From Marivivens donghaensis (GTDB lineage Bacteria > Pseudomonadota > Alphaproteobacteria > Rhodobacterales > Rhodobacteraceae), in contig NZ_JAATOP010000005.1 in assembly GCF_011806565.1 (NCBI RefSeq), positions 62,001-126,000 of the forward strand: 64,000 nucleotides of DNA, read 5' to 3'. Of the stretch, positions 28,160 through 38,012 are shown one piece after another (the first letter of the stretch is position 1; every line of letters begins with the position of its first letter). The notes beneath the pieces were generated by a model, which did no database searches, was not told the origin of the DNA, and saw only the letters and a program-made list of their open reading frames with translations. The translations under genes and the position numbers were made by a program.

Positions 28160-28822
28160 ATGGGATTAGGCATTACGAAACCAGCAGGGTTTGCGATTGC
28201 TGCGGCATTCATCGCACTGGTTGGACTCGTGCTCAACATCTTCTTCCCGCACTACGCTTCAGCTCTGCAACTCCGAGCTGACTGGCCGCCGTTCCTGTCG
28301 ATCACCGCGTTCGGATTGCTTCTGGCGTCCCTTGCGACGCTGACGATTTCGCGGTTTTCGATGCTGGACAACGTGATCTTCTACACGGCCTCGATCTGGA
28401 TTCTGGTGATGGCGAAGCTGCGGATCATCCTGCAATTCGCCTATCCCGAGATGCCGTGGAACGCGGCCTATAGCTTTGACAACAGCCCGTTCGTGCTGAT
28501 GTCCGTCACTTCGGCTATCGCGTTCTTGTTCCTTGCGCTGTCGCTGCTGATGTTCGCATTGCCGTTCGTGCACCGCCTGTTTTACGCCTACGTCCTGGCG
28601 GTCCTGTCCTGCGTCGCGCTGACGGGATACGCGATCGGGCGATATTTCGTGTTCCCCGCAACGGGCGAGGAGTTTGCAACGGGTCTGTCGCTCTGCGGGC
28701 TGGTCAGTTTCGTGCTGTTGTTCGGCGCTATCGCCATTCAGGCCAAGCGCCGCCGCCGCGAGGACAAGAACGAGGTCAAAGAAAAAGCCGTCGAGGTTCC
28801 CGACGGCTTTGAGTGGCGTTAG
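28160..28822 (+). CDS. Six-helix membrane protein, unknown function
   Basis: The protein has 220 residues and about six hydrophobic helices (near 8-28, 42-64, 70-90, 113-135, 142-160 and 175-196), ending in a highly charged tail (KRRRREDKNEVKEKAVE). I recognise no family motif. The ATG at 28160 is preceded by GAGAGAAGAGAGG. Its stop shares four bases (TTAG) with the prfC stop. The 275-bp gap upstream (27885-28159) must carry divergent promoters for this gene and the helicase; no clear site was found. Confidence 0.68.
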   Translation: MGLGITKPAGFAIAAAFIALVGLVLNIFFPHYASALQLRADWPPFLSITAFGLLLASLATLTISRFSMLDNVIFYTASIWILVMAKLRIILQFAYPEMPWNAAYSFDNSPFVLMSVTSAIAFLFLALSLLMFALPFVHRLFYAYVLAVLSCVALTGYAIGRYFVFPATGEEFATGLSLCGLVSFVLLFGAIAIQAKRRRREDKNEVKEKAVEVPDGFEWR

Positions 28823-30426
28823 ACCATCATTTCCTTGGTCGCTGTCAGCTTGATGTCGGGATAGTCCCGCTCGACGCGGTCGATGTCCCACTGGAGGCGC
28901 GTCAGGAAGACCACATCGCCGTCGTTGTCGTGGCTGATGTGCTGCTTGTTCGCGCTGATGAATTTCTCCACCGCCATCTTGTCACCATTCACCCAGCGGG
29001 CCGAGGTGAACTGCGACGGCTCGAATCGGACGGGCAGGCCGTATTCCAGCTCGATGCGGCTAGCGAGAACCTCGAACTGGAGCGCGCCGACAACACCCAC
29101 GATAAAGCCGGAGCCGAAGGCGGGTTTGAACACCTTCGCAGCGCCTTCTTCGGCGAACTGCATCAGCGCCTTTTCGAGGTGCTTGGCCTTCATCGGGTCG
29201 CCCGCACGGCAGTTTTGCAGCAATTCCGGCGCGAACGACGGGATGCCGGTGACTTTGAGGCTCTCGCCCTCGGTCAGCGTGTCACCGATGCGCAGCTGGC
29301 CGTGGTTCGGGATGCCGATAATGTCGCCGGCCCAAGCCTCTTCGGCAAGCTCGCGGTCGGAGGCGAGGAATAGCACGGGGTTCGAAATCGCCATCGGCTT
29401 TTTCGTGCGGACGTGGGTCATTTTCATGCCGCGCTCGAAATGGCCAGAGGCCAGACGCACGAACGCCACGCGGTCGCGGTGCTTGGGGTCCATGTTGGCC
29501 TGCACCTTGAAGACAAAGCCGGTGACTTTGGTCTCGTCGGGGGCGATCTGGCGGGGATCGGCCGACTGGGGCTGCGGCTCTGGGCCGTAGTTGCCGATGC
29601 CGGTCATGAGTTCCTTGACACCGAACGAGTTGATGGCCGAACCGAACCAGATCGGGGTCATCGTCCCTTCGAGCACCGCCTGCGGGTCCAGCTTGGGCAG
29701 CAGTTCGCGGGCCATCTCGACCTCTTCGCGGAGCTGTTCGACCAAGTGCGCAGGGACGTGCTCTTCGAGCTTGGGGTCGTCCAGACCTTCGATCTTGATC
29801 GAATCCGCCACGCGGTTGCGATCCGAGCGGTCCATCAGTTCGAGGCGGTTGTTCAGCATGTCGTAGCAACCGAGGAAATCGCGGCCGACACCGATGGGCC
29901 ACGACGCGGGTGTCACGTCGATGGCGAGGTTTTCCTGAATTTCGTCGATGATTTCGAAGGTGTCGCGGCTTTCGCGGTCCATCTTGTTACAGAAGGTCAG
30001 GATCGGCAGGTCGCGCAGGCGGCACACCTCGAACAGCTTCTGCGTCTGGCTTTCCACACCCTTCGCGCCGTCGATCACCATGACCGCAGCGTCCACCGCC
30101 GTCAGCGTGCGGTAGGTGTCTTCGGAGAAGTCCGAGTGACCGGGCGTATCGACGAGGTTGAAGCGGTAGTTGCCGAAATCGAACGACATTGCCGACGCGG
30201 AGACCGAGATACCGCGGTCCTTTTCCATCTGCATGAAGTCCGAACGCGTGCGGCGCGCTTCGCCTTTTGCACGGACCTGACCCGCCATCTGGATCGCGCC
30301 ACCGAAAAGCAGGAACTTTTCGGTCAGAGTCGTCTTACCGGCGTCGGGGTGCGAAATAATCGCGAACGTCCGGCGGCGGGCGATCTCGGGCGGAAGGGCG
30401 GGGCGGTTCGAGGCGGTGTCCAACAT
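28819..30426 (-). CDS. prfC: Peptide chain release factor 3
   Basis: The protein has 535 residues, the usual RF3 size. The GTPase motifs are SHPDAGKTTL near residue 25, RTRSDFMQMEKDRGISV (switch I), VDTPGHSDF and FCNKMDRE. RF3 removes RF1/RF2 from ribosomes after termination. The start MLDTASNRP at 30426 is preferred to the frame opening at 30462, which adds an uncharacteristic stretch. Confidence 0.95.
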   Translation of the reverse strand: MLDTASNRPALPPEIARRRTFAIISHPDAGKTTLTEKFLLFGGAIQMAGQVRAKGEARRTRSDFMQMEKDRGISVSASAMSFDFGNYRFNLVDTPGHSDFSEDTYRTLTAVDAAVMVIDGAKGVESQTQKLFEVCRLRDLPILTFCNKMDRESRDTFEIIDEIQENLAIDVTPASWPIGVGRDFLGCYDMLNNRLELMDRSDRNRVADSIKIEGLDDPKLEEHVPAHLVEQLREEVEMARELLPKLDPQAVLEGTMTPIWFGSAINSFGVKELMTGIGNYGPEPQPQSADPRQIAPDETKVTGFVFKVQANMDPKHRDRVAFVRLASGHFERGMKMTHVRTKKPMAISNPVLFLASDRELAEEAWAGDIIGIPNHGQLRIGDTLTEGESLKVTGIPSFAPELLQNCRAGDPMKAKHLEKALMQFAEEGAAKVFKPAFGSGFIVGVVGALQFEVLASRIELEYGLPVRFEPSQFTSARWVNGDKMAVEKFISANKQHISHDNDGDVVFLTRLQWDIDRVERDYPDIKLTATKEMMV

Positions 30427-30481
30427 GCCCGCGCATATATTCTCGCGGGCATGTTCTGGCAAGCGACTGTGTGCTGTCGCG

Positions 30482-31669
30482 TCAGTTTGAGGTGCTGATG
30501 CTGCGCAGGAAACGCTCTGCCGTGCTGCGCAGATTGCGCGCCTGTTCGGCGACGTTCTGGCTGCCGACGCGCGACTGGTCGACGCCCGAACGCACGATGG
30601 TGCCGAGGGTCGAGCTCTGATCTTCGAGCGCCTTGCTGATGTCGGTCGAGGTGGAGTTCACCTCTTGCACGCGGGTGAGGATGTTGGTGACGTTCTCGAC
30701 GGCCTTATCGGTCTCGCTGCGGATTTCGCCGATCTGGTTGTTGATATTCTCGGTCACCGTCGTGGTCTGGGCCGCAAGGTTCTTCACCTCACCCGCAACC
30801 ACATTAAAGCCGCGACCGACAGCACCGGCGCGTGCCGCCTCGATCGAGGCGTTCAGCGCAAGGAGGTTGGTCTGGTTGGCAATGTCCGAGATCAAGCGGA
30901 CCGCATCGGAAATCGTGTCCACCTTCTTTGCCAGACGGGTCATCTGTTCGTTGGCGTTCTGGGCGAGGGACGCAGCACTGTCGGACTTTATGTTCGCATC
31001 GCGCATCCGGCCGCGAATTTCCTGCATGGAGGTCGTCAGGTCATTCGCCGCTTCGGCCGCTTCGCACACCACGTCCGAGGTCTGCTGCGCCGTGCCTGCT
31101 AGCGTGTCGACGATGTTGCCTAGCGTGGAGTTGAACTCGTCACCCAGCTTCTGGCGCACTTCATTGGCGACATTGTTGACCTGCGCGAAATACGCGGCGG
31201 TCATCATGTCCATATCCAGCGAAATCGCGCAGGAAATGGCAGTCGCAAGTTTCTTGTTCACGATGCCAAACCGGCCATAACCGCCATATCTGATGAAGCG
31301 CGCACGCAGGAGGTTGTAGGACGCGTTCTGGATCGACGGGTCGAGTTTGATCTTGGTGTGCAGATGCGCGATCTTTTTCACCGACTCCTGATAGCCCTCA
31401 CCGAAGTCGCCGTTGATGACGAACGTCCAGTGTTCCTTGAAGCGATTCACAACGTGGTCCGTCTTGTTCTCGGTCACGGTGATGCGCGGCATGAAGTCGG
31501 TATGCTCTGCGATATACGCGAGCAGGTCGCTCAGGACCGGGTCGATAGCCTTGGTCAGTCTGGCGGAGTTCTTACGAAGAACCGCGCAAGTCGCATCGTC
31601 CAGACCGTGAAGTCGCAGGCGGCGACGCATGTCGATCTGGTTAAAATGTCCGCTATCCAGCATACTCAT
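30482..31669 (-). CDS. Globin-coupled methyl-accepting chemotaxis transducer (HemAT-like)
   Basis: The protein has 395 residues and no membrane helix. Residues 1-175 resemble a protoglobin sensor: the stretch [14 protein letters not shown] places a likely proximal heme ligand at His104. Residues about 186-390 are a coiled MCP signalling region with the hairpin tip [20 protein letters not shown] followed by [10 protein letters not shown]. It should sense O2 or another gas through heme and signal to CheA/CheW. Starts at 31669 and 31663 are both possible. No che genes adjoin it. Confidence 0.88.
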   Translation of the reverse strand: MSMLDSGHFNQIDMRRRLRLHGLDDATCAVLRKNSARLTKAIDPVLSDLLAYIAEHTDFMPRITVTENKTDHVVNRFKEHWTFVINGDFGEGYQESVKKIAHLHTKIKLDPSIQNASYNLLRARFIRYGGYGRFGIVNKKLATAISCAISLDMDMMTAAYFAQVNNVANEVRQKLGDEFNSTLGNIVDTLAGTAQQTSDVVCEAAEAANDLTTSMQEIRGRMRDANIKSDSAASLAQNANEQMTRLAKKVDTISDAVRLISDIANQTNLLALNASIEAARAGAVGRGFNVVAGEVKNLAAQTTTVTENINNQIGEIRSETDKAVENVTNILTRVQEVNSTSTDISKALEDQSSTLGTIVRSGVDQSRVGSQNVAEQARNLRSTAERFLRSISTSN

Positions 31670-31746
31670 TCCGTTGTCTTAGGCTTCGTCAGCCCTGAAA
31701 ACGGCAGTTTCCAAAGAAATTTCAGTATACTTATGGGTAAGTGACC

Positions 31747-32745
31747 CTAGGTAGAGGACGCTTTGCGCAGTCGCTCAACCGCCTTGGCGTCCTTCATCAG
31801 CTCTTCTTCGATCTCGTAATCGAGGTGATGACGGTGCTTGTGACCAAGGCTGCGGATCTCGTTGGGGAGCGCCGCACGGGTACGCGGGTCGATCATCAGG
31901 GATTCTGCGGCGATGCCTTCGGCGTAGATGATCTGGTGGTCGTCGAACAGCAGCTGGAAGTAATCCACGTAGCCGCCATCCTGCTGGACGACGCTATCAC
32001 CGTTGATAAGGTGACGGACCTTGACCAGCACCTCTGCGCGGCCTGCGCCGACCTGATCCTGACGCTGATAGACGAACAGGCGGTGCTCTGGGCTGAGCAG
32101 CAGGTCGTTGGCGTTGTTCAGCGCGCCCTTGCGGATCAGCACCGGCGCGAACTGGCCCGTCGCGCGGAGCGTTGTTTGACCAACCCAGCGGATTTGTTGC
32201 GCGCCGTCGTCGCGGGTCAGCAGGCGGTCACCGACCTTGAGGTCTTCGATCGGTCGCTGCTCGCCCGACGCCATCGTGATGCGGGTGCCGCGCGCAAAGG
32301 ACACGCAGGCCATTTCGGCAAAACGGGGCAGGGCGGCGTTCCGGTCGATGCCGACAAGGCGGTATTCGGTGTCGGGCACCATCTTGGACAGCGGGAGGAG
32401 GTAGATCGCCTCCACCTCGTCATCCTCAACCTCGACCAGCACGACGGCTTCGTGCGTGTGACTGTCCGACCCCATCAGCGTGAGCATACAATCAAGGAAG
32501 ATACGGTTGCCCGCGCCGCCCGTTTCGCTCTGCCCGTCGATAGTCAGGATCTTGCCATCGGCGCTGTAAACCACGGTCAGCATCGACCGCTGCGCCGAGT
32601 GGGCCAGTTGGTAGATGTCGTCCATCAGCAGCTCGTCGGCAAAGGACAGGCTGTCACCCTCGGCCACGCCGTTTACCACGACAAACTCTTCGGCACGGAA
32701 AACCGGAAGGGTCTGCGATGTATTCGGCTCGGGCGTTTTGGGCAT
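31747..32745 (-). CDS. Hint (hedgehog/intein-like) domain protein
   Basis: The protein has 332 residues. The Hint domain begins around Cys147 (ACVSFARGTRI) and continues through GEQRPIEDLKVGDRLLTRDDGAQQIRWVG, LLLSPEHRLFV and a DHQIIYAEGIAAESL block, matching the rhodobacterial Hint_2 type. The N-terminal 145 residues are unlike any domain I know and contain no signal peptide. Hint domains perform N-S acyl shift and self-cleavage, so the chain may be cut at Cys147. It is followed on the minus strand by the globin transducer, 78 bp away. Confidence 0.82.
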   Translation of the reverse strand: MPKTPEPNTSQTLPVFRAEEFVVVNGVAEGDSLSFADELLMDDIYQLAHSAQRSMLTVVYSADGKILTIDGQSETGGAGNRIFLDCMLTLMGSDSHTHEAVVLVEVEDDEVEAIYLLPLSKMVPDTEYRLVGIDRNAALPRFAEMACVSFARGTRITMASGEQRPIEDLKVGDRLLTRDDGAQQIRWVGQTTLRATGQFAPVLIRKGALNNANDLLLSPEHRLFVYQRQDQVGAGRAEVLVKVRHLINGDSVVQQDGGYVDYFQLLFDDHQIIYAEGIAAESLMIDPRTRAALPNEIRSLGHKHRHHLDYEIEEELMKDAKAVERLRKASST

Positions 32746-32906
32746 AAGTGAAGTGCTACTGCTGTTGTCTCAACGGGAATTACGTCGTTCTCCCAGTGAT
32801 AGATCAAAGGTTCCCAATGGAAAAGGGAGCAGTGCGGCTTGCTCTTGGATAGGGGGATTGCTACGAGGTCTAAACCCGATCTCTTCTGTCGGAATAGGAT
32901 AGGCCT

Positions 32907-33992
32907 TTGCCCGAGCAACAGCACCCGCGTCTGGAAATTCGGAACATCAAGCGACAGTTCGACGGCGAATCGGTCGTGGATGACGTGTCGCTCAAGGTGA
33001 TGCCGGGGCAGGTGACCTGTCTTTTGGGGCCGTCCGGCTGCGGTAAATCCACGACGCTGCGCATCATCGCGGGCGTGGACATGCAGGACAGCGGGCAAAT
33101 CTACGTCGACGGCAATCTGGTCTGCGACACCGTGTTCCGTGTCCCGCCCGAGGGTCGCTCTATCGGGCTCATGTTTCAGGACTTCGCGCTGTTCCCGCAC
33201 CTGTCGGTCGCTGGTAACATCGCGTTCGGCCTCAAGGGCGGTATCCGTCCGAACCGCGCGCGGATCGAAGAACTGCTGAGCAAGGTCGATCTGCTGCGCC
33301 ACATCGACAGCTACCCTCACGAGCTTTCGGGCGGCGAACAGCAGCGTGTCGCTCTGGCCCGTGCGCTCGCGCCGCGTCCGCGCATCATGCTCATGGACGA
33401 GCCGTTCAGCGGCCTCGACAACCGCCTGCGTGACGGCATCCGTGACCAGACGCTCGAAGTGCTCAAGGACGAAGGCACCGCTGTTCTGCTCGTCACCCAC
33501 GAGCCAGCCGAAGCGATGCGCATGGCGGACGAGATCGCGCTGATGCGCAACGGCCGCATCGTCCAGCAAGGCGCACCGTATAACATCTATAACGCGCCGA
33601 AGGACCGTGCCGCTGCGGCTTTCTTCAGCGATGTCAACGTGATCACGGGCAAAGTGAAAGGCGCGCTCACCGAAACGCCCTTTGGCCAGTTCCTGACGCC
33701 TGGTGTGCCAGACGGCACCGAGGTGGAGATCGTCATCCGCCCGCAGCACCTGCGCATCGACTTCGACCGCAATGGCCGCGGTCCGAATCCGACGACCACC
33801 GACGGCGTGCCTGCGCGCGGCGTTGTCGTTCGTTCGCGCTTCATGGGGGCCGAAAGCCTTGTGGAGTTCAAGATGGACTTCGACGGCTCGATCCTGAAGG
33901 CACAGGTGCCGAACGTGTTCATGCCCAAGCCCGGCACCGCGCTGTGGCTGATGATCAAACGCGACCGCTGCTTCGTCTTCCCGAAGGTCTAG
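32907..33992 (+). CDS. ABC transporter ATP-binding protein, FbpC/PotA-like (orphan)
   Basis: The protein has 361 residues. The Walker A motif is GPSGCGKST near 38-46, the Q-loop MFQDFALFPHLS, the signature LSGGEQQRVALARAL, Walker B IMLMDEPFSGLD, the H-loop THEP, and a C-terminal TOBE-like domain with IRPQHLRI. The start is TTG at 32907 behind AGGATAGG; no ATG is available near the family start. The ATPase resembles those of iron(III) or polyamine importers, but no permease or binding protein is adjacent, so its partners lie elsewhere. Confidence 0.82.
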   Translation: MPEQQHPRLEIRNIKRQFDGESVVDDVSLKVMPGQVTCLLGPSGCGKSTTLRIIAGVDMQDSGQIYVDGNLVCDTVFRVPPEGRSIGLMFQDFALFPHLSVAGNIAFGLKGGIRPNRARIEELLSKVDLLRHIDSYPHELSGGEQQRVALARALAPRPRIMLMDEPFSGLDNRLRDGIRDQTLEVLKDEGTAVLLVTHEPAEAMRMADEIALMRNGRIVQQGAPYNIYNAPKDRAAAAFFSDVNVITGKVKGALTETPFGQFLTPGVPDGTEVEIVIRPQHLRIDFDRNGRGPNPTTTDGVPARGVVVRSRFMGAESLVEFKMDFDGSILKAQVPNVFMPKPGTALWLMIKRDRCFVFPKV

Positions 33993-34627
33993 CGCTTGTA
34001 GTCGGAGAGGCGCTTGCCGTCCTCTTCGATAAAGAGCTGTGGGAGCGTTTTCAGCGCCGTGATCTGGTCCAGCCGGACCTCGTCGAAATCACGCTTCACC
34101 TCGCACCAAACCAGCACCGTCCAGAGCCGCCCCCAGTAATCCAACCTTAGCGGGCGTGCCGTCCGCGTGCCGGTGTCCGTCGTGACGGACAGCTTCTGCC
34201 GCGCGCGGATCGCCTGACGGATGAACGGGAGCCAGCGATACCCGAGCGCCGCATCCGCAAAGGGATAGATCGTCCGATCGCCCGTCGTCGCATCCTCCGG
34301 CAGCACCTCGTCGATCTTCCCAGCCAAGGACTGCGCCGCCCGCTCAAGGTCGGGATCGCCCGACTGCCCGAGCGCCGCCAGCCCGAGGTGCAGCGCCTCC
34401 AGCTCATCCATCGTCATGTTGATCGGGGGCAGGGTGATCTGCGAGGTGATGTGATACCCCACGCCGCGCTCGCCCTCCACCGGCACGCCGGAGGCTGCGA
34501 GTTTGTCCATGTCGCGATAGATCGTCCGCAGGCTGACATCGAGCGCCTCCGCAAGGTCTTCACCCTTATGAAGCTTCCCGTCCCTGAGCATAGTGACGAG
34601 CTGCATGAGACGGTCGTTGCGGCGCAT
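33989..34627 (-). CDS. DeoR-type HTH / WYL-domain transcriptional regulator
   Basis: The protein has 212 residues. An N-terminal winged helix-turn-helix (RLMQLVTMLRDGKLHKGEDLAEAL, then VSLRTIYRDMDKL) is followed by a linker and a C-terminal WYL-like region (PLRLDYWGRLWTVLVWCE near 160-178). It belongs with the YafY/YobV-type regulators. It converges on the ABC ATPase with a 4-nt stop overlap (CTAG). The target is unknown; the adjacent gene upstream on the other side is the decayed channel. Confidence 0.83.
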   Translation of the reverse strand: MRRNDRLMQLVTMLRDGKLHKGEDLAEALDVSLRTIYRDMDKLAASGVPVEGERGVGYHITSQITLPPINMTMDELEALHLGLAALGQSGDPDLERAAQSLAGKIDEVLPEDATTGDRTIYPFADAALGYRWLPFIRQAIRARQKLSVTTDTGTRTARPLRLDYWGRLWTVLVWCEVKRDFDEVRLDQITALKTLPQLFIEEDGKRLSDYKR

Positions 34628-34864
34628 GATTCCCCCTTGGTGCCGCCCATTAGACCACGGATTTGGCCGAGCGCCAGATTAGACGCACCGAAAGCTGTGG
34701 TCGTTCAAATTCGGGGTGACGGTTTTCGGGAATGCAATTAGAAGAAGATTTCTCACCAGTCCCGCATGCGTCGTTAAATGAACTTCGATTGGTGGACGTA
34801 AATCCACCAGCTAACGTTCTTGAAAAATAGCCAGTTCATTCGCTCGGATCAAAAGGCAAAGAAA

Positions 34865-35571
34865 ATGATCAGTCAATTCCGGTAGCGTCTTTATCGCGCT
34901 CTCGAAATTCCGAGCCATTCGGACCGCGCATTTCTGGTGATCGAAATTACGCTCGTCGTGATGATCCTGACGAGCGTCGTCGCCGCCGCGCTGGAAACCG
35001 TGCCGCAGCTAATGACGCTCTTCGCGCCCGAGTTCATGATCTTCGACATCGGCGTCACGATGATTTTTACTGCCGAATACATCGCCCGCGTCTGGGTCGC
35101 GGCAGAGGCTGATCCTGATCGGCCCGCGTGGCGCGTCCGGCTGGAGTATATGCGCTCCCCCATGGCGCTGATCGACCTGATCGCGATCCTGCCGTTCTAC
35201 CTGACGCTCTTTCTGCCCGCCGACCTTCAGGTGCTCCGCGTTCTGCGGCTGCTCCGTATCTATAAACTCGCGCGCTATTCACCCGCGCTTACGGGGCTGA
35301 TGACGGTCATTCGCGACGAAGCGGCCACACTTCTTGCGGCGTTCTCGGTCCTGACGATCCTCCTCATCCTCGCCGCCGTGACAAGCTCCGCGAGGAGTTC
35401 CGCGAAGCCCTTGAGGACGGCCAGATCGACATCACCGAAGGCCGCGCCACCGAGGCGTTGCGCCGCGAGCTCGGCATCAACAAAGAGGTCGCGCAGGGCA
35501 TCTATAAAGAGGTCCAGCGCAAGCAGAAAAACCGCACCTGCACGTGTCCGGAGTGCGGCCACGAATTCTAG
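34865..35571 (+). pseudogene. Voltage-gated ion channel pseudogene (nonsense plus pore deletion)
   Basis: The frame from ATG 34865 reads MISQFR, then an amber TAG at 34883, then RLYRALEIPSHSDRAF and a normal S1-S4 voltage sensor (ETVPQLMTLF; FTAEYIARVW; DLIAILPFYLTLF; LRVLRLLRIYKLARY) and the start of S5. Near 35379 the sense frame jumps: the pore loop, selectivity filter and S6 are absent, and the cytoplasmic tail resumes in another frame (DKLREEFREALEDG) to a stop at 35571, ending in a CTCPECGHEF zinc-ribbon-like motif. An ORF starting at GTG 34937 exists but ends in out-of-frame residues. Confidence 0.8.
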
Positions 35572-35847
35572 CCTCGGCGGGCCCTGCGGCTCACAATACT
35601 CATTCCATGGTATTGCCGCGGTGCGAAAGTATTCTGATCCACTCACTATTCTTCGAGGACGATCAATAAATCTGCCCGCGCTACCCGTAAGGGCCAAGGC
35701 GCTTGCGCAAGAAATAGAGGCATCATGAAAACAGGGCGACATTCTTAGAGTTTCCAAAGAGATTCCGGTTTAGAAATCCGGCCGGAAACATTTTGCGGAG
35801 TTGCCCGAAACTTGACCATCAGCGAACGAGTTAAGGCGGACGAACCT

Positions 35848-36683
35848 ATGCAAATTCGGCAACTTTTCGCAGCCATTTTTTCGACTAGTTTCATTCTTGC
35901 GGCTCCGCCGGACGCCAAAGCGCAGGACGGCCTGCCCGACCTCGCCGCAATAAAGGAAGCCGGACAGCTCGTTGTCGCGATGACCTCTTTCGATAATGCC
36001 CCGTTCTATGTTGAGGACCACGGCCACGTCACCGGCATCGACGCCGAACTGGCAGAGGCCATCGCCTCCGCGCTGGGCGTCGAGGTGGAATTCGACCGCT
36101 CTGCCGAAACGTTCAACGGCGTGGTCGACCTTGTCCATAGCGGAGAGGCAGATATCGCGATTTCCAAAATTAGCCGCACATATCCCGCGCTCAAATCGTT
36201 GCCTTTTCATACCCTTACGTGCGTTTGCGGAACGCGCTGATGTTCAGCCGCCTCAAGCTCGCGCAGAACCTTCAGGGCCGCGATCTCGGTTATTACATCC
36301 GCCATTTCGACGGCTCGCTTGGTGTGATCCAGAATTCCTCCTTCGCGACGTTCGCGCGGACTGACTTCCCCGATGCGAACATTGTGGCCTATCCGACATG
36401 GGAGCAGGTGGTCGAAGCGACGACCTACGGTGATGTCGATGCCGCTTACGGCGACGAGTTCGAGATCCGCCGGATTACCGTAGACCACCCCGAAACCTCG
36501 ATTAGTCTGCGAACTGTCGCGATCACCGATGCGCAGGACGCAATTTCGGTTGTGGTGCCGTGGGACGCGCCGCGTCTTCTGGCCATCGTGAACCAGGTGA
36601 TTGACAACCAGCCCGAGGCGATGACGGCCGACGATGTGAACGATCTCTACCGGTTGTCGGTCGAAACGGAAGGAGGACACTGA
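35848..36683 (+). pseudogene. Family-3 amino-acid-type substrate-binding protein, frameshifted
   Basis: The ATG at 35848 opens with a signal peptide (MQIRQLFAAIFSTSFILAAPPDAKAQ), followed by the SBP_bac_3 pattern (LPDLAAIKEAGQLVVAM; GIDAELAEAIASAL; GEADIAISKISRTYP). After the C-tract at 36184-36186 the sense continues only in another frame (RAQIVAFSYPYVRLRNALMF, then a normal C-terminal lobe) to the stop at 36683. One lost C in a four-C run would explain it. Two shorter open frames remain. It lies directly before a DAACS-type transporter rather than ABC permeases, which is unusual. Confidence 0.82.
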
Positions 36684-36684
36684 C

Positions 36685-38012
36685 ATGGCGTTCTCGTTCC
36701 CCAAACTGCTGATGAACCCGATTTTCATCCTTGCGGTGCTTGTCCTCGCGGTAGTCGCGGGCCTGAATTTCCCCGAGTTTTCACTCAGCCTCGGCCAGAT
36801 CGGTGGCTATTATATCAGTCTGCTAAAGATGATCGTTCTGCCCTATCTGTTCGTCTCCATCACCTCGGGTATTGCCCGCGTGGTCGCTAATCCGAACTCC
36901 GCCCGCTACACGTGGTGACTGGTTGTGAACTATCCGCTGGCCATGCTGCTGGCCGCGCTTATTGCCCTCGGCGCCAGCCTGATCGTCGCGCTTGCGGGTA
37001 ATGTCGACCGCAATACGATGATGGAGCTCGGCAGCATTCTGATCGGCGAGCAAACCGTCCATATCGAGACCGACACAGAGGTCACTTTTGCGGACACCGG
37101 CCACGATAGCGAAGGTCACGGCGGCCCGCCGTTTGTCGAACATTTCGTGCCGAACAACATCTTCGAGGCTTTGAGCGTAGGCGACAGCCTGAAGGTCGTG
37201 ATCTTCTGCATCATCTTCGGTTGGGCGCTGGCGCGTATTGTCGATGAGGGCAGAAATTCGATCCTCGAACTGTTCGACATCGTCCAATTGGCCTGCACGC
37301 AGGTGATCAGGTGGCTCAACCTGTTGCTGCCGCTCGCACTGTTTTCGATGGTGTCGTCGCAGGTCGCAGGATTTGGCCTCAGTACGTTGGAGTCGCTGGG
37401 CGCTTTCGTCACGGTGCAGTACGCGACGGGAATCGCGATCATCCTGCTCTGCGCGCTGCTGATTTCAAACCGCGCGGGCGTGTCGCCGATGGCTGCAATC
37501 AGCAACCTGCGCGAAACGATCGTACTGGCGATCTCGACCCGTTCGAGCTTTGCCTGCATCCCGATTGCAGTGAATGAACTGACGGAAAAGCTCCGTTTCG
37601 ACCGCTCGGGAACCGACCTCGTCATGCCGCTCGGCATTACGATCTGCCGCATTGGTGCGGTGCCTTACTTCGTCATCGGCACCATATTCATCTCCGAGGT
37701 TTACAACGTCGAAATGGGGTTCGAGCAATACTTCATCCTCGTTACCGCTTCGGTCGCTGCGGGTTTTTCGTCCAGCGGCGCGACGGGGCCGATGGGGGGC
37801 TGATCAGTATCGTGGCCGATGGCCTCGGTCTGCCTGTTTAAGCCGCGATTGTCCTCTTTATCGCGGTCGACCCGATCATCGACGTCATCCGCACCCTCGT
37901 GCTGGTCTACGGCAATTGCGCACTGACTGCGCTCATCGTCCCGCGCGAAGACGACAAGGATGTCGAGATCGAAGACATCGATACCTCCGCTGCCGTAGGG
38001 GCGAGCAGTTGA
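36685..38012 (+). pseudogene. DAACS-fold (dicarboxylate/amino-acid symporter family) transporter, three lesions
   Basis: The ATG at 36685 follows the binding-protein stop by one base. The frame is broken by an in-frame TGA at 36916, a one-base loss in a G-run near 37794-37799, and a TAA at 37839; the remainder runs to TGA 38012. Family signs are a STRSSFACIPI hairpin (HP1) and DPIIDVIRT in the last helix, where residues matching GltPh Asp394 and Arg397 remain. The sodium NMDG motif reads CRIG, and the positions of Asn401 and Asp405 read Leu and Asn. The intact ancestor had about 440 residues. Confidence 0.8.

Noticed and set aside
34790-34809. Small inverted repeat (TGGTGGA / TCCACCA) as a terminator or operator
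   Set aside because: A 7-bp stem without a T-run, only in the gap before a pseudogene; too weak to assign a role.
34937-35728. Intact 263-residue channel protein
   Set aside because: After about residue 148 the frame encodes Ser/Arg/Ala-rich junk, while the true tail lies in another frame up to 35571.
35572-35847. Possible small gene or element in the 276-bp gap between two pseudogenes
   Set aside because: No frame with coding character, no repeats of note and no recognisable promoter were seen.
36219-36683. Separate gene for a 154-residue protein
   Set aside because: It is the C-terminal lobe of the binding protein after the frameshift near 36185 and lacks a signal peptide or start of its own.
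36925-37803. Separate 292-residue membrane protein
   Set aside because: It is in the same frame as the upstream piece ending at TGA 36916 and continues the same DAACS fold; treated as one pseudogene.
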